A stretch of 64,000 bases of DNA from Gnomoniopsis sp. IMI 355080 (lineage: Eukaryota > Ascomycota > Sordariomycetes > Diaporthales > Gnomoniaceae): positions 100,931 through 164,930 of the forward strand of contig JAPEVC010000059.1 in the NCBI GenBank assembly GCA_027946555.1, read 5' to 3'. How positions within the stretch are numbered: the first letter of the stretch is position 1; the number at the start of each line of letters is the position of its first letter. The notes under the pieces were generated by a model. It saw only the letters and a list, made by a program, of their open reading frames with translations. It did no database searches and was not told the origin of the DNA. Below are positions 44,144 through 56,116 of this stretch, in pieces. Made by a program: the position numbers and the translations under genes.

Positions 44144-47100
44144 GTTGCATATTAGTTGTAGATACTCTATCTATCTATATCTCACGATCCCTGGCAACAC
44201 ATGAACCGACGGCTTGGCTATTGCGTTCTAGCGTATGCGCTCCACGCAGGCAGAGACACGAAACCGCCCTTGGCAGACTGCCAGACTGCCCAGACAGCGC
44301 ATGGCGTGTATATCGGTTTTTCCGGAGAGATAGTGGCTTAGATGCCAAGCAAAGCAAAGCAATTTGGGCATGGCACTGATTTGTTTACGGGCCACGCAGT
44401 ACACACTTACTTCTCCCTGACTGACAAAGTGCTTCTGGCGATAAGGTCTTTGCGATCTGGTGGGCGACTTAGATGGGTCGCCGGGGGGGGGTGCACCAGC
44501 GCTTCGGGATAGGGCTGACAGCGAGCCCACAGGGAGGGTGTCCAGGTGTCTGTCCCTTCCCTGTGGGTCGCTTCCAAGCTTCTAGAAAAACAAGCTATTC
44601 GTGTTCATCGTAATGCGGTCAGAGACAATTACGTGGTTCCACGCACCACGTCGATGTGAAGATCATGAACTAGGCCTGCTGTTCACCAACACACCTTGAA
44701 ATGCCCCTGAGATCAACTTGCCGAGGTTCCGGGCACCTCTTGTATATGAGGAGGCAGAAAAGCCCACGAGTTCTGGCGGAGTGCGTATCAACAGGACAAA
44801 AGTTTCGCTAATTTTGGCTTTCTCAGAAGGAAGTCGAGATGGTCTTGATAAGGGTGTGGCAGTGTGTTTTGCTCGTGTCCCTCGTTGATCATCAGGGGTT
44901 TTGGTTCGGGGGGCGGGGGGCAAGCGGCCCTCGGGTCGTCCCTGTGCGTTATTAGCGGCCCGGTTACTGTTGGCCCCATCCATCCATCCATCCATCCATC
45001 CATCGTGGCACTGGCAAAAATAGAACACAGATCTCGGTTGATGTGGCTTGCACCTTTCCTAATGCAGCACCTCTTGGGAACGCGGTGAGACCTGGTCGGC
45101 CCAAACTTGCCGTCAACATACCATGGTCGTGACCGTGCTGCCCCCGTACCTACGTACGTAGCCAGCTCAGAGATGTCTCCCCTGTGCAAGCTCGGGTTTC
45201 TGTTTTTGTAGAAATCCCTGCAGCACCAGTGAACACGGGAGAGGAGAAACGGAAAAGTGGTCATGAGTCCCGAGCTGGTATTCAATTACGAATATCGTTG
45301 GACGGGTTCAGGCCATTGACAACACCCCAGGAACGTTGGACCTCCAAGGACTGTTCTAGAAGGCTTGTTACAGCAAGGGCTCCCATAGCAGTGGATTCGA
45401 TGGTTGGTGCTGTCCCTCTTGCGGATGCCCTCACCCCAGGTTTTGTCGCCCCGGGATCCAAGTCAAGCGGAGTCCCTTTTCTTTGACAGCGGCAAGGACG
45501 AGTTTCACGGCACACAAGAAAACCAACTGAATCGTGTGATACCCCGGATTTCTGGGTGTGGAATTTGCGGGGGAACCAAGCCCTTGCTGAGATGAAATGA
45601 AGTAAAATGGGGGTAACAGAAACTCGACGATGCGGCACCCAAGTATCACCAAAGAACAAAAAGGAGACCAACCAGCCCGGCACCCGGACGGAGCCAACAA
45701 AAGCGGATGGGGTCAGCCGCTGCCGGGGCAAAGCCTAAACCAAGTCAGCACCCAAGTGTGGTGCCCCAGAGGTCGCTAGATCTTCGAGACGAACGCTTTT
45801 ACGTACAACTCTGTTAATTTTGACACATCGCGAGGTCACGTTGCTTGATTCTGTGACAAGTCAGGGCTTTTGTTGTGTTTGATTGCGAAAATAGTAGGAA
45901 ATGCCTCGCTTCATGCGGGCGGTGAAAGCGCATCTCTCCTTAGGTACTCTGCTGCGGGCCATGACGCCAACGGTGGCATACACGACGCGAGCGTAACTGT
46001 TGACGACGGGCAGACAATGATGCTCTACAGTGACACCGTTTATGTGGATGCTACGCCAGTACCAATTGTGTAAACGAGGACCACAATTGAAAGGGCCGGC
46101 TCATTGCATTATTGAGCATCGTTCTCATGGAATTCCAGAGCAGCTAGCTAGCTTACGTAGGTAAGTGTGAAAATATCATCTTTTCAAAGGTTCCTTTGCA
46201 AAACCGTAGAGCCTTGAATAACCGTAATGTTGCATCATGCGCATGTGAATCCCGTTTCATCGCTCCATGATAATCTTCAGGTACAGTACCAGGAATCACA
46301 AAGTCTATCCCTTTCTAGCCTAGGCCGTGATCGACATCGCTAAATCGCGAGAAATCTGGGGAAAGGTAATGCTTACAGTACTGTGTACATGAGGGTGCCC
46401 GAAGCAAAAAGTCATGAGGAAAGAAAAAATATCACAATTTTATCTGATCGAGTCATTACGCATGCTTGTTTACTACAGATTCGAACAAGTATAAGTTAGT
46501 CTCGTGTCCCTCGAATTGGAGCTATCGTCAACAAGCCTGTGTAGAGCCTGGACGAAGTAACTGCCCTATAAGGCGAAGCCCCTCCGTCACCTCCCTTTAC
46601 CAGCCGTCCTCACATGCCCCAATGCTGGTAGCTACAGCTTTGTTCCCTCGAAACCATACCTTATTATCTCCCCTGTACTGATCAGTAACTTGTAAGCACA
46701 ACGTTTCCTCGCCCCTCACTTTCCATGTCCACATTCAAGTCTTCCTCCCCTTTCGTATTCGTCTGGATGCTTCTTTCCGGTGGCGTTGTCTTTTGAAGTA
46801 CAACAGCGTATAGAGCTGAGTGTCCCGGGCGGGTACGGGAGGTAGTCGAGCTGAAGCTGCGCCATCAGCCTCAGGGGTAAGTAAGGTGCAGTACGTCGGC
46901 TGCACCGCTGGATCGGTTGATCGACACGCCCTCGGCGGGTCACTGCCGTGAACAACTGAAAAAGCAAAAGCTCCACAATTTGACAGCCCTGGAGCGGCTT
47001 ATCTTGAGTTTTTTGCGTTTGTGATTCTTCAGGGCGTTTCAATCCACTGCATTGGCCGGGCAATGACATCAGTTTTACGAGAAATTCAAAATATTCTACC

Positions 47101-48791
47101 AGCCAGCAGCCTACAATTCCTGTTTTTGGGTTTTTTTCTTTGCAGCATCTACCGTCAGCCAGGCCCCCTGAACCATGCTGCTGTTATTCGATCGGATATT
47201 TATGCTAACCATAAAACCACCGTAGCAGAGAACAATAATAATAACACTAACATCATCATCAGCAACGACACCACCGCATACTCGGCTCTGAGTTTCCTCC
47301 ATCCAATAATTACCTTCCAGACCCCTGTGAGACAGGTGTACACATAGGTGACTCCGAAGGACCAAGGACCGAACAGTAAGTGTCCACATCTGACGTCTCG
47401 TCTCTGGTTCCTCCAGCTCCCCGGCGCTGGTACTTTCTGATGTCTGGCCGTTCTTATCTCTTGTGTTCAATCTATTCATATATGTCTGACGGCTGAATAG
47501 CAAAGGCCAGCCACTTGAGCTATCTGAGACCTCCTTTGTCGCCAACCTGTCTGTTTAGCGGCCCCACTGCTCACGACAGTCCATAATATTCTCATTCTCT
47601 TTCCCCCTAAGTTGCTTCTTCGCTACGAAGCAAGTCTATCGAGGCAGAGACAGTCGATCATCTCACATAGCCTTTCCTCTAGCCGGCTTAGTCTTCCTCC
47701 CCCGGTACTTGAACATCCGGTTCGTCGCCTCGCAGTTGCAGCCATCGCCCGCGAAAACTAACGGACCTACGGACCAGCTGAAAAGGTACGTTTTAACGTT
47801 TGAGCATGCTGTCAGACCAAGGATCCCAACACGAGAGGCACCAAATGCAATTGGGGCGGATTTTCTTATCGTTCTGTTTTCAAACCCACCGTACCTGGGA
47901 GGGCGGTGAAAAGGCGATTTTCCTTTGTCCGTTGTTGTTCCTTTCCGGACCACAAAGTCCCGCAACGGCTGCAACCACCAGTGTGCTACACGGGGGGTAC
48001 GTACGGCTATGAAGTTTCTAGCCCACCACGCATGTTCACTCGCCGGGTTTTTCAAAAGACCTCTCCCACTCGATCCCACATACTCAGGTACATGATACCT
48101 ACCCGACGTGACTCAGGGAGAACGCGCCCCCCCTATCAAGGCGCCGCGCCTTAGGAATCAGACCTAGCACCCGTGTTTAGTCTTGGTTTGTTAGGCCGAC
48201 GTTACTTCCTCTTATCCCGCTGTGGCCTTTTCCGAATCGAGAACGGACTGGACCCATAAACAAGCGAAACAAACCGCTGGTGTACGGCCGCTCCTTTCTC
48301 GAACGCTCCGCGCAAAAGAATTCCCTTCCCCCCCCCCCTGGTCATGATGCTGGCCGCGGGCTAGCTGAGCTGACGCTCCCGTTTTGACCACAATCCCACC
48401 CTCTCACACCATATCTTTTTTTGATTCACAGCATGCCGCATGGTGACCCATTCCCTCGACCGCTACATCTTATCTTTAGACCCGTTTTCCTATTGGGAGG
48501 TATGTCCAAGCACAATCGGCGCACGGCTGTCATGTCCTGAACCTTGCCGGGTTCATCAAGGTCGACCGCCAAGGGCTGGCAGCGGTACAAGGATATCGTT
48601 GCAGAGTACAAAGAGACTCCCTTCCCTCTTCTCACTACACACTTATTAGTATATCCCCTTCACGATTTATATACCGCCATACTGTACCTGGGCCTTCACT
48701 TTCCTTTCGAGTTTTTCTCTTTGCCTTTAGTCTATGCCATGAACCCCTAAAAGTTCAATTACATCTCCCACACCTTCAACTTTTCCACACA
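44144..48791. other. 4.6-kb intergenic region upstream of gdh2
   Basis: No supportable gene in 4.6 kb. Frames at 44788-45285, 45282-45731, 47111-47545 and 47663-48079 (all minus) are long but lack domains, splice support or family resemblance. A CATC microsatellite, C-runs near 48330 and CT-rich stretches near 48590-48780 are present. The last kilobase may be a long promoter and 5' leader for the glutamate dehydrogenase gene. Non-coding RNAs cannot be excluded. Confidence 0.45.
44977..45004. repeat. (CATC)7 microsatellite
   Basis: Seven uninterrupted CATC units in the intergenic region upstream of gdh2. Confidence 0.95.
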
Positions 48792-51700
48792 ATGGCGAAT
48801 CACGCTCTCGTATCGCCTACAAGCCCAGGCTTGTCCATCAAAACTGACATGGAGGACGAGTGCAATAGTTTCCCTGTATACATTGATCCTTTTGATTCAT
48901 CGGACGACACATTTACATACTCAGACGCTTCCACTATGGCTTCGTCATCACCGTCGCCAACAATGAGTTCCAACAACAAGCTGGTCGAGAAGATTAGGGA
49001 AGATCCCTCTCGTCATGCCTCGCCACAGCCAACCTCAGTCAGCAGCCATGGCCCGGCCAAGATGAACGGAAACGGCTACAGAGTGCTGCGTTCCGCCACG
49101 GTCGGTTACATTGCGCCAGCATTTGTCGGAAAAGCCGATCAGATGAAGCAGGGTGAGCAGTTGTATTTCGCCCGGGTTCCCTCTGGGTGATACTGACGTA
49201 GCCAAACAGTCAAGGAATTGATCCTCAAGAATGGATGGATTCCAGAAGACCGTGTAGAAGCGCAGATCTTGTGGTTCTACAACGAGCTGGGAATTGACGA
49301 TGTCTACTTCCAGCTCGAGAACACCTCTGTTATTGCCGATCACATTACCTCCATGTATGCCGCTAAAGTGGCTGCTTCCTCTCGTAAGGACAAGAGGGAA
49401 GAAATCAGGCTGGACATGGAAGCCCAAGATCATGCTATCTACATCGACACTTCAGAACCCGGCAAGAGTGCCATCGGGGGCCCTCGTTTCGAGACTAGAC
49501 TGGAGAACAAGTATCTTGATGGCAACCTGACCGACCGATTTAGGGTCGAAACATTCCGCTCTTCAGGTGCTCTCGGGGTCAAGTCAGACACAAAAGCTTC
49601 TCTGAGATGCTACTTTGTTTATCAGTGTCAGTTTGTCGAGCCCAAGGCTGACCCCAAGGAGACTCGCCTGGAAGTCATCAGCGATCGCATGTTCCTTGCC
49701 AAGGCAACCAACAATACGAAGCAGATGTACAGGGAGATCATCGAGGTTGCCGTCAGCCGGACAGGTCCTGTGATTGAGGTCTTTGCGGGTGACAACGCCG
49801 CGTCTCCCGAGAAGCGACTCGTTGTGGCTTTCCGCTCCCGCACAGCCAGGGGCATGTTCAGTGCACTCTCGGATCTGTACCACTACTATGGAGTCACAAG
49901 TTCCAGGAAGTACGTCGAGCAGTTCTCCAATGGCATAACGGTTATGAGTATCTATCTCAGGCCTGCCACAAACCTCAACAGTGGTGACTTTCCTCCCTTT
50001 GATCAATCTATTCACCAGATCATGAAGGAGGTATCGCTTCTTTACTGCATCCCCCAGACAAAGTTGCATTCTCTATTCGCCTCTGGACAATTGAGTCTTC
50101 AAGAGACCATCTACGGTCATTGCGTGTGGGTGTTCACTCAACACTTTTTGAACCGTCTGGGATCAGAATACGTGTCCTTGTCCGAAGCTCTGGACATTCG
50201 GAATAGCGCACATCAGGAAATCTTATCGAAATTGAAGCGCAGGCTGAGAACGGAGACCTTCACTCCAGACTACATACTCGAAATCATCACCTCCTACCCT
50301 CAGCTCATCAAGACATTATACAATTCGTTCGCCAGCGTCCATCTCAGCGTCGGGCCCGAATTCGACCAACACAATGTTGCACCCACACCGGCCATCGAGG
50401 TCTTGTCTGATGAAAAGCTCAAGACGGCCATTACCAGCCAAGTGTCCACGGAGCATGAAGAGATGGTCATGAATGCTTTCCGGACCTTCAACAACGCGAT
50501 TCTGAAAACCAACTACTTTACACCTACCAAGGTGGCACTCAGCTTCCGTCTTGATCCGTCCTTTTTACCAAACGCCGAGTACTCAAAGCCCCTATTCGGT
50601 ATGTTCCTTGTCATCTCAGCAGAATCTCGCGGTTTCCACCTCCGCTTCAAGGACGTGGCCCGTGGTGGTATTCGTATTGTCAAGTCTCGCAGCAAGGAAG
50701 CCTACGCGATCAATGCTCGGAACATGTTCGATGAGAATTATGGTCTCGCCAGTACCCAGCAGCGCAAGAACAAGGACATTCCCGAGGGTGGCTCAAAGGG
50801 TGTGATTCTGCTGGATCCGAAACAGCAGAACAGGACGCGCGAAGCATTTGAAAAGTACATCGACAGCATTCTAGACCTTCTTCTGCCCGCTGAGACGCCC
50901 GGCATCAAGAACCCTGTTGTGGATCTCTACGGAAAGCAGGAAATGATTTTCATGGGCCCTGACGAGAATACGGCGGATCTCGTCGACTGGGCCACAGAAC
51001 ATGCCCGAACTCGTGGTGCAAAGTGGTGGAAGTCTTTCTTCACCGGCAAGTCACCCACCTTGGGCGGTATTCCTCACGACTCGTATGGCATGACGACCTT
51101 GAGTGTGCGCGAGTATGTCAAGGGTGTCTACCGCAAGTTGAAGCTTGATCCTTCCACAGTCAAGAAAATGCAGACCGGTGGACCCGATGGCGATCTGGGA
51201 AGCAACGAGATTCTTTTAAGCAATGAGAAGTACACTTCGATAGTGGACGGATCCGGTGTACTCGTGGACCCCAACGGACTCGATAAACAGGAGCTCATCC
51301 GTCTTGCCACCGAGCGTGTCATGATCTCTCAGTTTGACATGTCAAAGCTGTCAAAGGATGGGTTCCGGATCTTGTGCGATGACTCCAACATCACTCTGCC
51401 CACAGGCGAATTCGTGGGCAACGGCACGACCTTCCGTAACACATATCACCTCCGCGACACCGGCTTGACAGATATGTTTGTTCCTTGCGGTGGCCGCCCC
51501 GAGTCGATTGACCTCGTCAGCGTGTCCAAGATTATCAAAGACGGCAAGTCGACCATTCCGTACATTGTCGAAGGTGCCAATCTCTTCATCACGCAGGACG
51601 CCAAGCTGCGTCTGGAGGAAGCTGGCTGCATTGTGTTCAAGGACGCCAGTGCCAACAAGGGTGGCGTCACGTCTTCCTCCCTCGAGGTGCTTGCCTCCCT

Positions 51701-52230
51701 CAGCTTCGACGACGCCGGTTTCGTTCAACACATGTGTCACGACGCCAATGGGAATGCACCCGCCTTTTACCAGGCCTATGTCAAAGAGGTGCAGGCCAAG
51801 ATTTGCGAGAATGCCCGCCTCGAATTTGAGGCCATCTGGCGCGAGCACGAGGCCACGGGCATTCCGCGCTCGATCCTGTCTGACAAGTTGTCTGTCGCCA
51901 TCACGACGCTCGACGAGGAGTTGCAGCATAGCGATCTCTGGAAGAGCGAGCAAATTCGCAGGGTCATCCTTCGGGATGCGCTCCCGCAACTGCTGCTCGA
52001 CAAGATCGGCCTCGATACCATTATCGAGAGGGTCCCTGACGCATACCTCTGCGCCATCTTCGGCTCGTACCTGGCTAGTCGGTTCGTTTACGATTTCGGT
52101 AGCCAGCCGAGCCAGTTTGCTTTCTATGATTTGTAAGTTCTCAAACCTTTCCCGCGAAGGAATCTGATCATGACGGAAACTAATCTCTATTACCAACAGC
52201 ATGTCCAAGAGGATGGCCAAGGCCCTTTGA
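48792..52230 (+). CDS. gdh2: NAD-specific glutamate dehydrogenase
   Basis: Exons 48792-49152, 49210-52132 and 52200-52230 join in phase (introns 57 and 67 nt) to 1104 aa, the usual size of the large fungal NAD-GDH. The enzyme deaminates glutamate to 2-oxoglutarate and ammonium with NAD+. Family landmarks include GNGYRVLRSATVGYIAPAF at the N-terminal region, FHLRFKDVARGGIRIVKSRS with the substrate-binding lysine region, KNKDIPEGGSKGVILLD, the dinucleotide region PCGGRPESIDLVSV, and IVEGANLFITQDAKLRLEEA. The last short exon adds FMSKRMAKAL, the conserved C-terminus, and replaces an apparent stop in the intron. The Ser-rich first 90 residues are variable. Homologues are induced on amino-acid carbon sources. 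Confidence 0.96.
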
Positions 52231-53820
52231 ATTAGGTTATTCAGCGTTCTAGAAGGAGGTATAGAATATGCGACAGGACGCGTCCCTCCGTGTGGGAAAG
52301 CGGGTGCTCTTGCTTCGAATAGGTGCAGTCCGCAAATTGGAAAACACGAAAGCCAAGCGGTCCCTGCTGAGTTGAGCATTTTTGACGGTAGTGGACTGAG
52401 AATGGAATACAAGACCGGGAAGACAGTCTTTTCTTTGGGTGCTCTGGGCTCGCTGATACTTGGTTTGGGATTACATAGACTGGATACGTGAAAAGGGAAT
52501 CATGGGAAAGCCCTTGGTATGCTACATACTTGTGTGCACCACGGCAAGGATGCTTGCGTCCGACTGGCTACTAATACAAAGATTGGCCCTCTTGCTATCA
52601 AGATGTTGGTATTTTGCTAAAGAATGGTTCTCACAGTCCCGCAGGCTACTATGTGTGGGTAGCGTCAACACCGAAGGCTGTCCATTGAGGTAAATAGCGT
52701 CCTTGGCTCACTCTCTGATATAACCTATGACCAGATAGATTGTTACTGGTAACTGGCATGAATGATGAACCTGTATAAACTACCCTCACAAACCTTCCTA
52801 GTGCTGCTTCGTGAGGCAGCATTTGAGCCACAAGACGGGGAAAGACCGGCAGGTAGATGTCTTCCTGTTTGGCATATATTCTTTGTTCTTGTCATAGGCA
52901 GGGCAAGTCTTAAATCTAGTGCAATTTGCTGCTTGGCAGGAAGCAGACCGATCCGAACCTTTTAAAAGAATTGCATCCAAATTCCCACTTTGAATTATCG
53001 CTTTCGGTGAGCTCCAAGCACCGTCCATTTCTCACGTACTCACCGCACGGGGAGGAGGACGATGAAGCTTCTCGGTCTATCCAAGAAGCGCGTGCATGTC
53101 ATTAGAGACGTTTTTCGGTGACCGGCAAGAGCCTAAAGTATGCATTGACGCGTTTTTCTGCTGCCACTATGACGCTCCGAGGTGGTATCAAGTCCTGGCT
53201 GTTTGACGCAGCTTTGGCTTGATCATGGCGCCGACAACCCCCCTCCCTCGCGGGGGGGAGCTTCTCATCAACATCTTTCCGCAGTCCAGTCTCTCTCAAG
53301 GTGTGACTCCCGGGAGTGGGAGGGCAGTTGGACGACGCCATTACCACATGCCTATACAAGCACAGTTCCCTCGATTCGATAAAGTCATGGGGACGCCTAT
53401 CCCATCCACCTTGAAGCGCGATGCTGTGTCCTGTTCGACGGAATTGGGATATCGCTTTTCTCAACACGGGTGTGGCTTGCACAATGTGCAGCAAGTCGTC
53501 CCATCGAGGCCGATCCGGCGCAGAGATACCACACAAACACCCAGCTGAGAGTTTTACACAACCGAAGTCATGCTGGTGCGTCTTCCCCAGCCGTGGAGGG
53601 CTTGTCATCGACAAAGGGGAGTCTAGAGGGTCCAGGGTGTAGCATTCAAAGGCCCAGACCTCGCCTGAGCTCGAGTACTCTAGAAATCCTTTGGTACCTT
53701 GCAGTGGCACCTTGCTTTCGTGAAGGACATCGGCTCTGGCAGGTGTTGTCCCGCAAAATTTCTCAACAAGCTGCAGGTATCTCTACAGATATGGATGATA
53801 AACGCGAATACCTCTTATTC
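52231..53820. other. Downstream flank of gdh2, no gene
   Basis: About 1.6 kb. A minus-strand frame at 53102-53710 is 202 codons long but has no domain, signal or splice pattern, so it is treated as chance. Nothing else is recognised. Confidence 0.4.
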
Positions 53821-54354
53821 TTAGCCCTTCTTGGGCTTAATGAGCTTCTTGTTCTTGGACGGTCCCATGCCCACGTCGGCGAGGAATGCGGTTCTCATCG
53901 TCGCGCCCAGGTAGACAAAGGGGATATTACCCCAGTCGATGGCATTCCACCTCATGAAATTCCAGGGCAAGTAAATCTCCGGGCGGCCCAATGCCTTGAG
54001 ACTGTAGAGATGGCCCAGGTCGGCGAGGAGGAGCACAAACAGCACGGTCTTCCAGACGCGCAGGTCGGAGGTGGCGCGCAGCACGAGAGCCTCGTTGAGG
54101 GCGAAGAGGAGGTAGAGATTTGCGAGCTGGGATAGGACGACCGAGGTCGCCGTCGGGATGATGATGCTGTTGCTGTTGGCCGTAGATGCGAAGGAGGAGG
54201 GGTCGGTCAGGACGAGGTAGTCGTTCTGTTGGAAGTGGGCGTAGTAGGCGCCGACTAGGGCCGAGACGGGCTCGATGAAGAGGAAGAATAGTCGATATGC
54301 GAGGGGCAGGCTGAAGGTCGCCTTTTGCGGCTGAGGTTGGGGTTTCGGAGGCAT
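53821..54354 (-). CDS. DUF7704-type four-helix membrane protein
   Basis: A single exon of 177 aa. The N-terminus is Pro/Gln-rich (MPPKPQPQPQK). The first helix carries the family signature YRLFFLFIEPVSALVGAYYA. Three further hydrophobic segments follow around VVLSQLANLYLLFALNEAL, VWKTVLFVLLLADLGHLYS and the NAIDWGNIPFVYLGATMRTAF end, then a basic tail (KNKKLIKPKKG). This matches the fungal DUF7704 membrane-protein family, which has no known function. Upstream, CCTAGG at 54361 and TAGGTAGGT lie immediately before the start codon. Confidence 0.82.
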   Translation of the reverse strand: MPPKPQPQPQKATFSLPLAYRLFFLFIEPVSALVGAYYAHFQQNDYLVLTDPSSFASTANSNSIIIPTATSVVLSQLANLYLLFALNEALVLRATSDLRVWKTVLFVLLLADLGHLYSLKALGRPEIYLPWNFMRWNAIDWGNIPFVYLGATMRTAFLADVGMGPSKNKKLIKPKKG

Positions 54355-54802
54355 GATGTGCCTAGGTTAGGTAGGTATTGATCACTCTTGAATATAGACG
54401 GAGGAGGGCGAGAGCAATCGGTAGGGATAGAGTTGGGTAGGATATACTATGTACATGACCTTTTGAAAGTTGTCGCGGTTGAATGTATTTGCTTGTGGGG
54501 AAACCTTGGTGTAGACGGGCTTGTTGTGCGTGGGCCCGGGTGCCACCTCTTCGGAAAGTCTCCAGTTTTAAACCCCTGTAATAAATAGTACATAGTACTA
54601 CTTATTTTGACTACATCACACAACACTTGATGCTCACCCTGAAGAGCTCCTTTGCTTTGAAAACACCTCGAACCCTTCTGCTGGAGCTTCGAAGAAGTCT
54701 TCACGTCCATCACAGCCTTAGCGGATGAAAGAAGCATAGGGCTTAGCCATATGGTTTCTAGGTGTCCGTTGCCCACTGCCCGTCCACCACTGGCCACATA
54801 CA
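54355..54802. other. Intergenic before the inverted repeat
   Basis: About 450 bp, no gene. It holds the promoter of the DUF7704 gene and runs up to the left arm of the inverted repeat. Confidence 0.4.
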
Positions 54803-54895
54803 TAGTACGTCGGTACGTAGGGACTGATTATGTAAGCTGCAAGGACCCCCCTGCAGGGATCAGGGCCCCGCACGCCGATCCGACCCCGCCCCCTG
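54803..54895 (+). repeat. Left arm of a 93-bp inverted repeat
   Basis: The reverse complement of 58248-58339 aligns with this segment over its whole length, with about nine substitutions and one gap. Shared blocks include TGATTATGTAAG, TGCAAGGACCCCC and GGGATCAGGGCCCCGCACGC. Similarity stops sharply at the inner edge, after CCCCCTG, and fades at the outer edge, before TAGTACGT. The pair encloses about 3.35 kb. Confidence 0.9.
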
Positions 54896-54948
54896 GATCT
54901 TGACACTATATGATTTGTCTCTGCACATGTACTTCCAACGAACCAAAT

Positions 54949-55048
54949 GGGGCGCTGGCGCAACGGTAGCGTGTGAGATTCCAGAAAAAGCTTGTAAAAG
55001 CTTATAGGAGACTCCTCAAGGTTATCAGTTCAAATCTGGTGTGCCTCA
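54949..55048 (+). tRNA. tRNA-Trp-like gene (CCA) with intron
   Basis: The acceptor GGGGCGC pairs with GTGCCTC allowing G-U pairs. The D arm TGGCGCAACGGTAGCG equals the eukaryotic tRNA-Trp D arm, and the T arm ATCAG-TTCAAAT-CTGGT pairs. The anticodon loop TTCCAG gives CCA (Trp), interrupted by an intron of about 27 nt. The anticodon stem TGAGA/CCTCA has one A-C mismatch, so it may be a diverged or pseudo copy. It lies 53 bp inside the left inverted-repeat arm. Confidence 0.6.
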
Positions 55049-55456
55049 CTGTTTTGTTGTTTTTGTTGTTGAAGGTTTTGTTCTCTTGAGTGACCTTCGC
55101 TCTGCAAATTTTTTTTGGGATTCAGCAGGCATCTTATGTCAGCAAATTCCACACTACTGCGGCTCCCGACTCCGTGCGGCGTAAGCTAAACAGCAAGATC
55201 AGTAAGCAAGTAGTAGTTCGTACCTACCCAAAGACTGACATCTGCCTGGCCTATAGTAGATTCTGGCGTAGTAAGGAGTTGAAACCTGAGCAGTGGTAGC
55301 GGTAGAAGGTTGCGACGGACAGACACCTATTGTTTACTTATTGTGAGTCGCCCGTCCGGCATTCAGATTCAGTCCCTTTCTCTTGAGTCTTCTCTTCCAT
55401 CACCTTCACTTGAGTTGCTAAGAAGACCTCAGGCGTTACGACGAGACCTTGATCCT

Positions 55457-55940
55457 GTCCTTATGATCTTGTTATTTTCTCTCTTTAGACACACTTCCTT
55501 ATTCATCGCATAAAGACACGAGATCAAGTCACTGCAACAACAGGAACAAGAAGAACAATAAGAAGAAGAGCAAGGAGAAGAAGAAGAAGAAGACTAGAAA
55601 AAAGAGCAAGAAGAAGAGCAAGAAGAAGAACAGCAGCAAGAAGAACAGCAGCAAGAAGAACAACAACAAGAACAACAACAAGAACAACAACAAGAACAAC
55701 AACAAGGACAACTACTATGACATTAGCAGTGATAATTTCACCTCTGGTCACAAGCGGCTCCACAAGGTTAGTAACCGTGGGCCCCGAGTAGTCCAATATT
55801 TGTATGTACTAACCCGCTTGTAGAGAGATGAGGACGAGAATCTCATTCTCCCGGTAATTACCCACTACTGCACTGGGTCATCTATGGATGATGGATATAT
55901 CTTGGACGCTTCCATTCAATACTTCCACTCCTTCCTCTAG
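55457..55940 (+). CDS. Low-complexity Lys/Asn-rich ORF, start unknown
   Basis: A purine tract at about 55535-55700 built of AAG, AAC and AGC codons reads as KKNNKKKSKEKK through NSSKKNNNKNNN. It is followed by normal-complexity DNYYDISSDNFTSGHKRLHK. There a GTTAGT donor (55767) and a textbook TACTAAC branch site with TAG acceptor (55823) join it in phase to RDEDENLILPVITHYC and a stop at 55938. No in-frame ATG is found upstream before the stop near 55456, so a 5' exon is missing from this model. Splice signals argue it is or was a gene. No family is recognised. It lies inside the inverted-repeat-bounded segment. Confidence 0.4.
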
Positions 55941-56116
55941 CCCTTAAGCCTAATACCTCTCCCACCGGTCTTGAAGCCTGACTTTGCTTTCAATGTTTCG
56001 GGCTGTTCCCACTGCCAATCTACCAATCCAATGACAGTCTTGTCAGCTATATAGCGTGCTATGCGCCGCGCCCGCGCCTACCGCTCCCTCTCTGCAGCCC
56101 TGTCTCCGGCGCCAAC

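Noticed and set aside
47663..48079. 138-codon minus-strand ORF upstream of gdh2
   Set aside because: No family features and irregular composition; kept as non-coding.
51351..52412. 353-codon minus-strand ORF inside gdh2
   Set aside because: Antisense shadow of the conserved glutamate dehydrogenase coding sequence.
53102..53710. 202-codon minus-strand ORF
   Set aside because: No domain, signal peptide, splice sites or family resemblance; composition looks like translated non-coding DNA.
55524..55796. Minus-strand Val/Leu-rich frame resembling membrane segments
   Set aside because: It arises from the antisense of AAG/AAC repeats. The plus strand has a better frame and a real-looking intron.
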